DNA of 52,391 nucleotides from NCBI GenBank assembly GCA_903851415.1, contig CAINOE010000044.1, positions 1 through 52,391 of the forward strand. Reading direction: 5' to 3'. A program made the position numbers and the translations under genes. Positions within the stretch are counted from its first letter, which is position 1; every line of letters starts with the position of its first letter. Source of the DNA: an uncultured Rhodopila sp. Lineage in GTDB: Bacteria; Pseudomonadota; Alphaproteobacteria; Acetobacterales; Acetobacteraceae. Shown piece after piece: positions 1 through 7,835 of the stretch. The notes beneath the pieces are model-generated. The model was given only the letters and a program-made list of their open reading frames with translations. It searched no databases and was not told the origin of the DNA.

Positions 1-1276
1 CCGCCAGCAGCGCCGCCTCCGCCTCCGCCACGCGGCCCGCGGCGAGCAGCGCCTCGCCGCGCCCGATGAGCGCCTCGGCCTCGGCCCCGGCCAGCGCCGC
101 GGCCTGCGCGGGCGACGGGGTGTCATCGTAACCCAGCATGCGAAGCGCGGCGACATGGCGCTGCGGTGCCGGCGCGGGCGACGCAGGCACGAGCACCGGG
201 CGGCGGGACAGGCCAGGCGCCAGCGCCCGGATCGTCCGGCCATCCGAGCCGGCCACCAGCCCGAACCGGGCGAGCAGGCTCGGCGCGATGTCCACCAGCC
301 GCGCCGGCACCAGCTCCGTGCCGGCATCAATCCAGCGTCCTCGCGCCGCGATGAACCCCGCGCCCGCCCGGGCCAACGGCTGGCCGGCACCGCCGCGCAC
401 GCCGATGGGCGAAACCATCCAGATCGTCGTGTCGTCTCCGGCCAGGTGCATCAGCCGCCCGAGCATCGCGTCGGCGAACCCATAGGCGGCATCGACAACG
501 CCGCCGAACATTGAGCCTGGCGGTTGCGCCGCGAACGACCGCTGGATGCCGTCCAGCCAGCCGTAATGCACCGCGGCGACGTCCCGGGGCTGTTGCTCGA
601 TCAGCGCGGTCGCCGCGGCGTGCAGGGTGGAGACCTCGGCCAGCAGCACCGCCAGCCGCGTCAGGCTGGCATCGCGATACTGGTCGATCTGCATCAGCCC
701 GGGGACGAAGGGGGCGAGCATCGCGCCCTCGATATCGGTGGGATGCACCCGCAGCGCGCGCAACGCCGGAAGCAGCGCGGCGGGCGACACCGCATGGCGC
801 GGCACCGCCCAGGACTCGAAGTCCGGACCGGTGGCGGTGGCGAAGCGGCTATCGACATGGATGCCCGGCCACGCGGTTGCCGGCGCCGTGTTCGGCCAGC
901 CGACGGTGATGGTGGAGCGGCCCGCCGCTTCCAGCACCTGCCAGAACGGCGGCGCCTGCCAGGATTCGCGCCCGGCGGCCATGACGCCGCCACCGTCCGG
1001 GCGAGGCACCCGCGACGCGAGCACGCCATGCGCCACCGGATCGCGCCCAGTGGCGATCATCGCCAGCGCAATGCGGGGCGACAGCGGTTCGGAGGGCAGC
1101 AGCCGGCCGCGGGCGCCGTCCTGGCGCAGCCGCGCCAGGTTCGGCATGCGCCCCTCCGCGAGCAATCGTTCCGCTACCGCTTGATCGCAGCCGCTGAAAC
1201 AGACTAGCAGCAGCCGTTCCCGTCGCCGCGGCTTCGGGCCGGCTGTCAAAGAGCGGGATAATGACGATTCGGACAT
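1..1276 (-). CDS. Alkaline-phosphatase-superfamily (type I phosphodiesterase-like) protein, probably catalytically dead; C-terminus beyond window
   Basis: The frame opens at ATG 1276 (MSESSL...) and stays open to the left edge, about 425 codons. The fold signature is that of type I phosphodiesterase/nucleotide pyrophosphatase proteins: a beta strand then 'MPNLARLRQDGARG', 'ATGRDPVAHGV', 'HYGWLDGIQRSF', and a late 'DIAPSLLARFGL' block. The last visible part (GRGEALLAAGRVAEAEA) looks like the start of a TPR, as in relatives with C-terminal TPRs. Family metal ligands look absent: the first strand reads VCFSGCDQAV instead of a G-x-D-G-A type motif, the usual S/T nucleophile region reads SPRIALAMIATG, and the usual S-D-H-G reads VSPIGVR. 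I infer a pseudoenzyme. Its start overlaps the divergent GNAT gene by 16 bp. TTG 1249 is an alternative start. Confidence 0.72.
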   Translation of the reverse strand, partial: MSESSLSRSLTAGPKPRRRERLLLVCFSGCDQAVAERLLAEGRMPNLARLRQDGARGRLLPSEPLSPRIALAMIATGRDPVAHGVLASRVPRPDGGGVMAAGRESWQAPPFWQVLEAAGRSTITVGWPNTAPATAWPGIHVDSRFATATGPDFESWAVPRHAVSPAALLPALRALRVHPTDIEGAMLAPFVPGLMQIDQYRDASLTRLAVLLAEVSTLHAAATALIEQQPRDVAAVHYGWLDGIQRSFAAQPPGSMFGGVVDAAYGFADAMLGRLMHLAGDDTTIWMVSPIGVRGGAGQPLARAGAGFIAARGRWIDAGTELVPARLVDIAPSLLARFGLVAGSDGRTIRALAPGLSRRPVLVPASPAPAPQRHVAALRMLGYDDTPSPAQAAALAGAEAEALIGRGEALLAAGRVAEAEAALLA

Positions 1277-2145
1277 TGGATTTTTTCATCCGGGATGCGG
1301 AGCGGGCGGAGCTACGGGCCTGCCGGATGCTGTTGCCGGAAACGTTCTCGCCAGGCAATGCTCCCGAGGCGCTGGTGGCGTTCGGGCGGCATGACGACCT
1401 CGCCGGCGCCGCCGCCATCGGTTGGCAGGCCGTCGGCGATCCTGCTGCCTTCCCGGTCTCGGTGCATGTTTTGCCGAAGTTTCGCAGGCAGGGCCTCGGG
1501 CGGGCGCTGCTGGATGCGGCGGCGGCGCTGGCGCGGGGCGAAGCGGCCGCCTTGCAGCCCTGGACGGCGCTGCGGGAAGACAGCGAGGCGGCTGCGTTCT
1601 GCCTCGCCTGCGGCTTCGGCGTGCATCACCGCATCCTGCATTTCAGCGGCGAGGCGGAGCGCATGGAAGCGATGCTGGCGGCGTATCGGGAAAAGCTCGA
1701 CCGTTCCGGCTGGATACCGGCGGGCGCCCGGGTGGTGGCGCTGCCGGACGCGCCGCCGGACGAGGTGGCGAACCTCGTCGCGCGCGAGTTCCATAATCAC
1801 CCCGAACGGATGCTGGCCAGGCTGAGCTGCCTCGCCGGCACGCCGCCCGATCCGCAACGGTCCGTCGTGCTGCTGCTGGACGGGATGGTGGTGGGCGCGC
1901 AGTTGGTGTCCATCGCCGTCGACGGTGTGCCCGAGGTCGAGGCCAACGTGGTGATCCCGAGCCTTCGCCGCGGCTGGGCCAACCTGCTGCTGACGCATGA
2001 GGGCACGCGCATCGGGGTGCTGCGCGGCTCGCGCCGGTTCCGTTTCTTCTGCGACGACCGGGTGATCGATACGGTCAACCTTGCCCGCCGCTCGGGCGCC
2101 GAAAAAGTGGCGACCGATGTCGTGCTGCGGCGGGCGGTCGCCTGA
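1261..2145 (+). CDS. GNAT-family N-acetyltransferase, apparently two GNAT folds in tandem
   Basis: A 294-residue protein. The first half carries the acetyl-CoA pyrophosphate-binding motif A as RRQGLGRA (about residues 75-82), preceded by the beta-4 strand VSVHVLPKF. The second half (about 160-294) has the strand order of a second, degenerate GNAT domain (VVLLLDGMVVGAQLVSIAVDG, then an 'AxRSGAEKVATD' end) but no clear motif A. Substrate unknown. ATG 1261 follows a purine-rich GAGCGGGATA. The gene is divergent from, and overlaps by 16 bp, the phosphodiesterase-like gene on the other strand. It ends 38 bp before the converging PEP-CTERM gene. Confidence 0.8.
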   Translation: MTIRTLDFFIRDAERAELRACRMLLPETFSPGNAPEALVAFGRHDDLAGAAAIGWQAVGDPAAFPVSVHVLPKFRRQGLGRALLDAAAALARGEAAALQPWTALREDSEAAAFCLACGFGVHHRILHFSGEAERMEAMLAAYREKLDRSGWIPAGARVVALPDAPPDEVANLVAREFHNHPERMLARLSCLAGTPPDPQRSVVLLLDGMVVGAQLVSIAVDGVPEVEANVVIPSLRRGWANLLLTHEGTRIGVLRGSRRFRFFCDDRVIDTVNLARRSGAEKVATDVVLRRAVA

Positions 2146-2183
2146 ACCGGGGCCGATCGGCTGATCCGCCCCTTCTGCAAGGG

Positions 2184-2822
2184 TCAGGCGCCGAGCGCAC
2201 GCCGGCGGCGCAGGCCCGCAACCCCGGCGGCGCCGACGGCAAGCAGCGCCAGAGAGGCCGGTTCCGGGACGGCGCCGCCGATGGTGACCGAACCACCGGC
2301 ATCATCGTAGGTGACGCTGGTCAGGACATCGCCATTCAGCGTTTCATAGCCGTACAGGTCCTCGCCGCCATCGATCGTGAAGCGCAGCCCGATATAGCTC
2401 GTGCCCGAATTACCTTTGACCGCCCCGAGTTGGGTCGCCGAGAATAGCACCCCGGTATCCGGCGCGACATCGGCCAGGCCGAGGAATGCATCCGACGGCC
2501 CCACCGTGTCTCCGACGGCGAGATCGGACGCCTTTGGTTCAGTGCTGCCGGCCGGCCCGACGATCGCACCTTCAACGGCTGCGGTGCCATAAAGGGCGGC
2601 GCCCAGATATACCAGGGAATATTGCGCCGAACCGGAAGGCGAACCGTCGCCGATCGTCACATCGATCGGGGTGTCCACGTCCACGTTCACCCCGAAATCC
2701 TGCGTCACCACTGTGGCGCCTGCATCGCGGCCCCACAGCATGCAGGCGCCGCTCGCCAGGGAGATGGCGCTGAGGCGGAGAATTCTGTCTGTGTCGCGGC
2801 CCAGATGATTTGCACGTGGCAT
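2184..2822 (-). CDS. Secreted PEP-CTERM sorting-domain protein
   Basis: A 212-residue protein with an N-terminal hydrophobic stretch (RLSAISLASGACMLW) acting as signal peptide. A Thr/Ser/Gly-rich middle holds no enzyme motif. The C-terminus is a classic PEP-CTERM tripartite tail: VPEP, a hydrophobic segment (ASLALLAVGAAGVAGL), then RRRR. Such proteins are processed by exosortase and often link to extracellular polysaccharide; no exosortase gene is visible here. ATG 2822 is preceded at good distance by AAGGTGA; the in-frame TTG 2825 is less likely. A sigma70-like promoter lies upstream at 2902-2930. Confidence 0.82.
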   Translation of the reverse strand: MPRANHLGRDTDRILRLSAISLASGACMLWGRDAGATVVTQDFGVNVDVDTPIDVTIGDGSPSGSAQYSLVYLGAALYGTAAVEGAIVGPAGSTEPKASDLAVGDTVGPSDAFLGLADVAPDTGVLFSATQLGAVKGNSGTSYIGLRFTIDGGEDLYGYETLNGDVLTSVTYDDAGGSVTIGGAVPEPASLALLAVGAAGVAGLRRRRALGA

Positions 2823-2901
2823 CAACGCTCACCTTCCCATGTGGCAACCGGATTCGGGACCACAGCGCCATTCGCTCGGTCCGAGATGGCTATAATAGCA
2901 T

Positions 2902-2930
2902 GTTATTAATGAAATGGATTGCAAGGTCAA
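2902..2930 (-). promoter_or_regulatory. Candidate sigma70-type promoter of the PEP-CTERM gene
   Basis: Read on the minus strand: TTGACC (2930-2925), 17 bases, AATAAC (2907-2902). It lies in a locally AT-rich patch that stands out from the GC-rich surroundings, about 80 bp upstream of the PEP-CTERM start. The -10 is imperfect. TATTAT at about 2896-2891 is an alternative. Confidence 0.35.
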
Positions 2931-2971
2931 TGCGGTGACAGCGACCGGCGTCAAAAAAATAGTCCGCCCCG

Positions 2972-4390
2972 CTACGCCCAGTCCATCTTCTCACGCGCGA
3001 GGAACGACGTGAACGGTGCGGTGATCCCCTCATCCGCCAGGATCGCCCGCAGCGCCTGTTCCATGGCCGGAATCACCGCGGCGGCGCCCGCATCGGCCAG
3101 CCCGCGCCGCCGCAGCGTGCGCACCAGCTCCGTCACCGCCGCCGACTTCCAGCCCACCAGCCGCGCCTCGGTCTGGTCCAGCTCTCCGGCGCCGAACCGC
3201 CGCACCACACCGCCGGAGCGCGGGTCGAGTGCCACGAAGCTGACCGGCGGATAATGCGCCTGCAGCAGATGCTCCAGCCGCCAGTGCGCCAGGCCGCCGC
3301 CGGTGATGCGGCACACGTGGTCGAACCGTCCTTCCGCCGCCCGCCGCTCCGCCTGTGCGCGTTCGGCCGGGTTCAGCAGCAGGTCGAGGAACACGAACAG
3401 GATCAGCGCCCGGCCCGGGCTGCCGTTGCGCTCCGCGAAGCGGAAGAACGATCGTCCGGTGCCGACCATGTCGACGACGACGGTGGCGGGGGTGATGCCG
3501 GCGGTGAAGATCGGGTCGAGCTCGGGCGAAGCGGTCAGCCGCCGGCTGATGTCCAGGCTGCGCAGCGGGATCTCCGGAAACAGCCCGGCGAATACCCGTG
3601 CGGGCTCGTCCGCGCTGCGGCTGAGGAAGGCGAACTCCGCGGCGGCGCCGAAGCGATGCACCAGGTGCAGGGCGAAGCAGACCAGGAGCGAGAAATACGG
3701 CCCGACAACGGCGGAATGGAACGCCGTCGCACCGGGCGGAATGCAGCGCAGCCGGACTTCGCGCAGGACCAGCGCGAGATGCGCCAGCCCAAGCTCCTGC
3801 AACCGGGTTTCCCAGGGCGTGAAGCGCGAATCCTGCACCAGCTCGCAGTCTATGCCAAAGCCGGCGGGGACCTTCACATCCGATGCCGGATTGTCGCCGA
3901 CATGCCGGCGGACAACGTAGGAGGCCAGCACGAACGGCCAGATCGTCCCTGTATGCTTGCCCCAGTTGGACCGGATGATCGGCAGGTGGGTATGCAGTTC
4001 GCCCGCATCGAACAGGAAGCCGGCGATGATCTCCGGCGGCAGATACATGTCGGAGATGAGCAGGTCGGGCGGCTCGACGCGCGCGGTGTTGCGCAGGATC
4101 GGGAACAGCAGGCTGCGCTCGGTCTCGACTTCATGGCGGAGCAGGGCGCGGGCTTCGGCTTCGGGCATTCCGTCGGCGGCCATGCGGCGGTAGATGTCGT
4201 GCAGCACATAGGGCTGGCCGATACGGTCCAGCGCCGCCTGGGCGTCCAACCGGCGGGTGACGAAACCGGGGGCGTTGCGTTGCACCTCGATCAACTGGAA
4301 AACGGCGTTCGGGTTGGGTGTGAACCGGGCCAGCAGCGTGTCGAACACGTCCCAACTCGTAACGATCGGCTTCGGCGGCGAGGGAGCCAT
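2972..4390 (-). CDS. HAD-superfamily hydrolase-like protein (COG5610-like)
   Basis: A 472-residue protein. It opens with SWDVFDTLLAR (residues 12-22), a HAD motif I with the Asp nucleophile at about residue 14, followed near residue 113 by LISDMYLPPEII. This is the motif pair of the COG5610 group of predicted HAD hydrolases, often found near glycosyltransferases and surface polysaccharide genes. The C-terminal half includes FLSRSADEPARVFAG and VVVDMVGTGRSFFRF. Substrate unknown. ATG 4390 directly precedes the family's N-terminal strand. It is divergent from hisG with a 195 bp gap. Confidence 0.75.
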   Translation of the reverse strand: MAPSPPKPIVTSWDVFDTLLARFTPNPNAVFQLIEVQRNAPGFVTRRLDAQAALDRIGQPYVLHDIYRRMAADGMPEAEARALLRHEVETERSLLFPILRNTARVEPPDLLISDMYLPPEIIAGFLFDAGELHTHLPIIRSNWGKHTGTIWPFVLASYVVRRHVGDNPASDVKVPAGFGIDCELVQDSRFTPWETRLQELGLAHLALVLREVRLRCIPPGATAFHSAVVGPYFSLLVCFALHLVHRFGAAAEFAFLSRSADEPARVFAGLFPEIPLRSLDISRRLTASPELDPIFTAGITPATVVVDMVGTGRSFFRFAERNGSPGRALILFVFLDLLLNPAERAQAERRAAEGRFDHVCRITGGGLAHWRLEHLLQAHYPPVSFVALDPRSGGVVRRFGAGELDQTEARLVGWKSAAVTELVRTLRRRGLADAGAAAVIPAMEQALRAILADEGITAPFTSFLAREKMDWA

Positions 4391-4585
4391 GCGGGTCCTG
4401 GCGGAGGGTGCGGGGCGTTGTCCGGCGATCTAAGCGGCGCCGGGCGAATTCTGCCAGAATTATCTTGCTTCCATGCCGAACCACGCGGCCCCGCCGGACG
4501 GGACGCAGGCCAGCGTTACCCGGGGCAGGCTTCCGATCGCCGCCCGGCTGAGGTAAACGCCCCGCGACCGTATGCCGGAGCTGCC

Positions 4586-5284
4586 ATGACTGCCCCGTTC
4601 TCCGCCTCCTCCTTAGGGCCGGACGCGACCACGCCTTTGATCCTCGCCCTGCCCAAGGGACGCATCCTGTCGGAGTGCGGCCCGCTGCTCGCGCGCGCCG
4701 GCATCGTGCCGGCCGCCGACTACACCGATGAGGACAGCCGCCGGCTGCGCTTCCCGACAGACGACCCGATGCTCGACGTGGTGCGGGTGCGGCCGTTCGA
4801 TGTCGCCACCTTCGTCGCCTTCGGCGCGGCGCATATCGGCATCTGCGGCGCCGACGTGCTGATGGAGTTCGACTATCCGGAGATCTACGCGCCGCTCGAC
4901 CTTGGCATCGGCAAATGCCGGGTGTCGGTGGCGGAGCCGCTGGAAACCGCCGGCACGGACGATCCGTCGCGCTGGAGCCGGGTGCGGGTGGCCTCGAAAT
5001 ACCCCAACATCGCCCGGCGGCACTATGCGAGCCGCGGCATCCATGCCGAGGTCGTGCACCTGAACGGCGCGATGGAGCTGGCGCCCGGGCTGGGGCTGTG
5101 CCGCATGATCGTCGATCTGGTGCAGACCGGATCGACCTTGAAGGCCAACGGGCTGGTGGAAACCGAGGTCATTGCCGGTGTCACCAGCCGGCTGATCGTC
5201 AACCGCAGCGCGTTGAAGACGCAGCCCGAGGCCATCGGCGCCTGGATCGCCCGCTTCCGCGATGCGATGGAGAGTGCGGGTTAG
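4586..5284 (+). CDS. hisG: ATP phosphoribosyltransferase, short form (HisG)
   Basis: Catalyses the first step of histidine synthesis: ATP + PRPP to phosphoribosyl-ATP. The 232-residue product begins MTAPFSASS and shows LPKGRILSECGPLL near residue 19, GAAHIGICGADVLMEF in the middle, and the phosphate-binding LVQTGSTLKANGL late. Length and lack of the C-terminal regulatory domain mark the short form, which needs HisZ; no hisZ is in the window. The frame stays open far upstream to 3254, but that part is antisense to the HAD gene and shows no HisG homology, so ATG 4586 is chosen. hisD lies 1.1 kb downstream in the same direction, separated by an antisense toxin-antitoxin operon. Confidence 0.95.
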   Translation: MTAPFSASSLGPDATTPLILALPKGRILSECGPLLARAGIVPAADYTDEDSRRLRFPTDDPMLDVVRVRPFDVATFVAFGAAHIGICGADVLMEFDYPEIYAPLDLGIGKCRVSVAEPLETAGTDDPSRWSRVRVASKYPNIARRHYASRGIHAEVVHLNGAMELAPGLGLCRMIVDLVQTGSTLKANGLVETEVIAGVTSRLIVNRSALKTQPEAIGAWIARFRDAMESAG

Positions 5285-5340
5285 CTTCGGCGGCTGGAAA
5301 AGTGGTCAGGCAGCTTCGGTGGCCTGACTCGTCTGCTTTG

Positions 5341-5934
5341 TCACGCCGCCTTGGCTGCATTCTCGCGCCGGGCCGCCCGAACTGCGTCGATCGCCCGGCT
5401 TGCCACGTCGCCGACACTCATGTCCCGGGACCATGACGAACCTATCTGAGCTTGCAGATTGGCCGTGGCTTGTCGCTTCATATCCTCATCGATCTGCTCG
5501 AACACGCGGTCCGCGGCGGGGTTTTCGATCCCCGACTGTAGCATGAGCCGCCTCGCAACCTCCGGATCGTCGGCCAGCACCCGGATGAGCGTGTCTGCCG
5601 CCTTGCTCTGCGGTACCTTGCCGCGTTCCCACCTCGTCCAGGTTTTCGGGCCGACCGAGAGCATGGCCTCCAGGTCGGTTTGCCGGAATGCGTATTTCAG
5701 CCGGATGCACCGCAAATCGTCAGCACTCAATAGGCCGTCCATCTCGCGGATCTTCGCCGCGACCGCCAATTCGTGGCGGGAAATTTGCTCACCGGCATAG
5801 CTGACCGAGCCACAGACCTCACAGACGGTCTGGGTATCGTCGATCGAGGCTTGCTTGCCGCCGTGCGAGAAAAAGAAGGAGGCAACACGTTCGGTCAGGG
5901 CGGCGTTGCCGCAGGCTGTGCAGATTTCAGACAT
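5341..5934 (-). CDS. MqsA-type antitoxin: zinc-finger plus HTH domain
   Basis: A 197-residue protein. The N-terminal zinc-finger has CxxC pairs at C5/C8 and C38/C41. A helix-turn-helix follows (about residues 68-110: LKYAFRQTDLEAMLSVGPKT then WTRWERGK), the arrangement of MqsA antitoxins, where the N-terminal domain binds toxin and the HTH binds the operator. It is longer than E. coli MqsA (about 131 aa), with an extra Ala/Arg-rich tail of about 60 residues. Its ATG overlaps the end of the toxin gene by 8 bp (ATGTCTGA), so the two are translationally coupled in toxin-first order, as in mqsRA. It converges with hisG, leaving 56 bp. Confidence 0.82.
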   Translation of the reverse strand: MSEICTACGNAALTERVASFFFSHGGKQASIDDTQTVCEVCGSVSYAGEQISRHELAVAAKIREMDGLLSADDLRCIRLKYAFRQTDLEAMLSVGPKTWTRWERGKVPQSKAADTLIRVLADDPEVARRLMLQSGIENPAADRVFEQIDEDMKRQATANLQAQIGSSWSRDMSVGDVASRAIDAVRAARRENAAKAA

Positions 5935-6247
5935 GCCGTTCGTCCTTCTTGAAGGATGTGATCACCAGCCGTTCGCCGCTGATCAGCAGCTTCAGGAACA
6001 TCTTTACGCCGCACTCATCGACCCATATCGAGTAGTAGTCTGAAACGGTTGCAGGATAGTACTTTTCAGTGGGCTTTGAATTGATGCAGTGCAACTCGCC
6101 GAGTTCGGACGTCAATATCTCCCTGAGATCGTCGGTATCCAATCCGTGACGCCTAAGTTCGACCACGACCGGCTGGAAAAATGTGCAGTTTCTTTCGTCA
6201 GCCGCGAGCCGCCGGACGGCTTCCAGGGGGTTCGCGGGCAAAACCAT
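5927..6247 (-). CDS. MqsR-family type II toxin (predicted mRNA interferase)
   Basis: A 106-residue protein. The C-terminal half (VSDYYSIWVDECGVKMFLKLL, then LVITSFKKDE) matches the strand pattern of MqsR/RelE-fold toxins, ending in the characteristic [IV]xSFK. The N-terminal half is helical (NPLEAVRRLAADER) with GLDTDDLREIL, as in MqsR. By family it would cleave mRNA and be neutralised by the antitoxin encoded just downstream. No ribosome-binding site is visible before ATG 6247. The predicted transcription start falls within a base or two of that ATG, so translation may be leaderless. The assignment is by motif; overall identity to E. coli MqsR is low. Confidence 0.72.
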   Translation of the reverse strand: MVLPANPLEAVRRLAADERNCTFFQPVVVELRRHGLDTDDLREILTSELGELHCINSKPTEKYYPATVSDYYSIWVDECGVKMFLKLLISGERLVITSFKKDERHV

Positions 6248-6254
6248 GATCCAT

Positions 6255-6283
6255 GAGGTAGCACCGTGCTACCTTCGCGTCAA
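6255..6283 (-). promoter_or_regulatory. Promoter of the toxin-antitoxin operon with embedded operator palindrome
   Basis: Minus strand: TTGACG (6283-6278), 17 bases, TACCTC (6260-6255). A perfect inverted repeat, AGGTAGCA-ccg-TGCTACCT (6256-6274), fills the spacer and overlaps the -10. That is the expected position for an autorepressing antitoxin, and E. coli MqsA sites also use ACCT/AGGT half-sites. The palindrome ends 9 bp upstream of the toxin ATG. Confidence 0.65.
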
Positions 6284-6389
6284 CAGGAATCCGAGTCACC
6301 GCCAGCGCCGGCCAGCGGATTCCGCGGCACCCGCAATGCCTTATCAGACACAAGATGACGCGCCGCTCCCCATCCGCTAAATCAACCGC

Positions 6390-7682
6390 ATGATACGATT
6401 GTCTACGGCCGACGCCGGCTTTGAAGCTGCATTCGTTGCCCTGCTGGCGCAGGCCCGCGAAACCACCGAGAGCGTGGACCGCGCGGTGGCGGAGATTGTT
6501 GCCGATGTCCGCGCCCGCGGCGATGCGGCGGTGCTCGAGTACACCGCACGCTTCGACCGCCTCACCCTGACGGCGGCAACGCTGCGCATCGGCGCGGAGG
6601 AGATCGACGCCGCGGCGGCCTCGATCCCTGCGGAACTGGCGGCGGCGCTGGATCTGGCGGCGGCGCGGATCGAGGCGTTCCACCGCGCCCAGCTTCCGCA
6701 GGACCTGCGCATGACCGATGCGGCGGGCGTGACGATGGGCATGCGGTGGGGGGCGCTGGACGCCGCCGGCCTGTATGTGCCGGGCGGCAAGGCGGCGTAC
6801 CCGTCGTCGGTGCTGATGAACGCCATCCCCGCACGGGTGGCCGGGGTTGGGCGGATCGCGATGTGCGTGCCGACTCCCGATGGCGTGCTGAACCCGCTGG
6901 TGCTGGCGGCGGCGCGCCGGGCGGGGGTGACCGAGATCTACCGCATCGGCGGCGCCCAGGCCGTGGCCGCCCTGGCCTACGGAACCGCGCGTGTTCCCGC
7001 CGTGGACCGGATTGTCGGTCCCGGCAATGCCTATGTCGCAGAAGCGAAGCGCCAGGTGTTCGGCCGCGTCGGCATCGACAACATCGCCGGCCCGTCGGAA
7101 GTCGTCGTGCTGGCCGATGCGGACAACGACCCGCGCCGCATCGCCGTCGACCTGCTGGCCCAGGCCGAGCATGACGAGGCGGCGCAATCCATCCTGATCA
7201 CCGACAGCGCCGCCTTCGCCGACGCCGTCGCCGCGGCGGTGCTGGCGGAGCTGCCGTCCCTGCCCCGCTCCGCCATCGCCGGCGCAAGCTGGGCGGCGAA
7301 CGGCGCGGTGATCGTCGTGCAGAACTGGGAACAGGCCGTCACCCTGGTCGATCGCCTGGCGCCGGAGCACCTGGAACTGATGGTCAAGGACCCGGAGGCG
7401 CTGTTCGCCCGGGTCCGCCATGCCGGCGCCGTCTTCCTCGGCGCTTTCTGCCCGGAGGCGATCGGCGATTACGTGGCCGGACCGAACCATGTGCTGCCGA
7501 CGGGACGCACCGCCCGTTTCGCTTCCGGCCTGTCGGTGTTCGATTTCCTCAAGCGAACGACGTTCGTTTCGGCCACGCCGAACGCGTTGGCCGCCATCGG
7601 TCCCGCCGGGGTGGCGCTGGCGGAGGCGGAGGGATTGCAGGCCCACGCGCGGAGCATTTCGTTGCGTTTGGCGGAGCGCTGA
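6390..7682 (+). CDS. hisD: Histidinol dehydrogenase (HisD)
   Basis: Catalyses the last two steps of histidine biosynthesis, oxidising histidinol to histidine with 2 NAD+ and a Zn2+ ion. The 430-residue product is full length with all signature blocks: GLYVPGGKAAYPSSV, GGAQAVAALAYGT, PGNAYVAEAKRQVFG, AGPSEVVVLAD, QAEHDE, PEHLEL and ATGRT-like LPTGRTARFASGLSVFDF. It should be co-transcribed with hisG in many alphaproteobacteria, but here the antisense toxin-antitoxin operon separates them, so it probably needs its own promoter in 6248-6389. No strong ribosome-binding site precedes ATG 6390. A REP-like hairpin follows 60 bp downstream. Confidence 0.96.
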   Translation: MIRLSTADAGFEAAFVALLAQARETTESVDRAVAEIVADVRARGDAAVLEYTARFDRLTLTAATLRIGAEEIDAAAASIPAELAAALDLAAARIEAFHRAQLPQDLRMTDAAGVTMGMRWGALDAAGLYVPGGKAAYPSSVLMNAIPARVAGVGRIAMCVPTPDGVLNPLVLAAARRAGVTEIYRIGGAQAVAALAYGTARVPAVDRIVGPGNAYVAEAKRQVFGRVGIDNIAGPSEVVVLADADNDPRRIAVDLLAQAEHDEAAQSILITDSAAFADAVAAAVLAELPSLPRSAIAGASWAANGAVIVVQNWEQAVTLVDRLAPEHLELMVKDPEALFARVRHAGAVFLGAFCPEAIGDYVAGPNHVLPTGRTARFASGLSVFDFLKRTTFVSATPNALAAIGPAGVALAEAEGLQAHARSISLRLAER

Positions 7683-7741
7683 GGGCGGCGGCGGCCAATT
7701 TGGTGGCGGTCCGAAGGGCTGGCGGCGCGGATACCGCCCCC

Positions 7742-7774
7742 GTGTCATGGCCGGACCAAATCCGGCCATGACAC
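7742..7774. repeat. REP-like palindrome, single-hairpin form (copy A)
   Basis: Perfect 14 bp arms (GTGTCATGGCCGGA and complement) around a 5-base spacer. It belongs to the same family as the elements at 10560, 13057, 25708, 35109 and 51873. It sits between the 3' ends of hisD and the convergent glycosyltransferase, where it could act as a bidirectional transcript end. Confidence 0.8.
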
Positions 7775-7835
7775 AACGGGACGGGCCGCCGGCTCCCGGC
7801 TTATTTTAGCGCGTCTTTGATCGAGCGGTCCGGCG

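Noticed and set aside
3254..4585. Long open frame continuous with hisG (would make a 676-residue protein)
   Set aside because: It is antisense to the HAD-like gene, lacks HisG homology before 4586, and is Gln/Arg-rich in the manner of GC-driven open frames.
6198..7769. 523-codon minus-strand frame over hisD
   Set aside because: Antisense shadow of a well-supported gene; the composition is His/Arg/Gly-rich with no domain.
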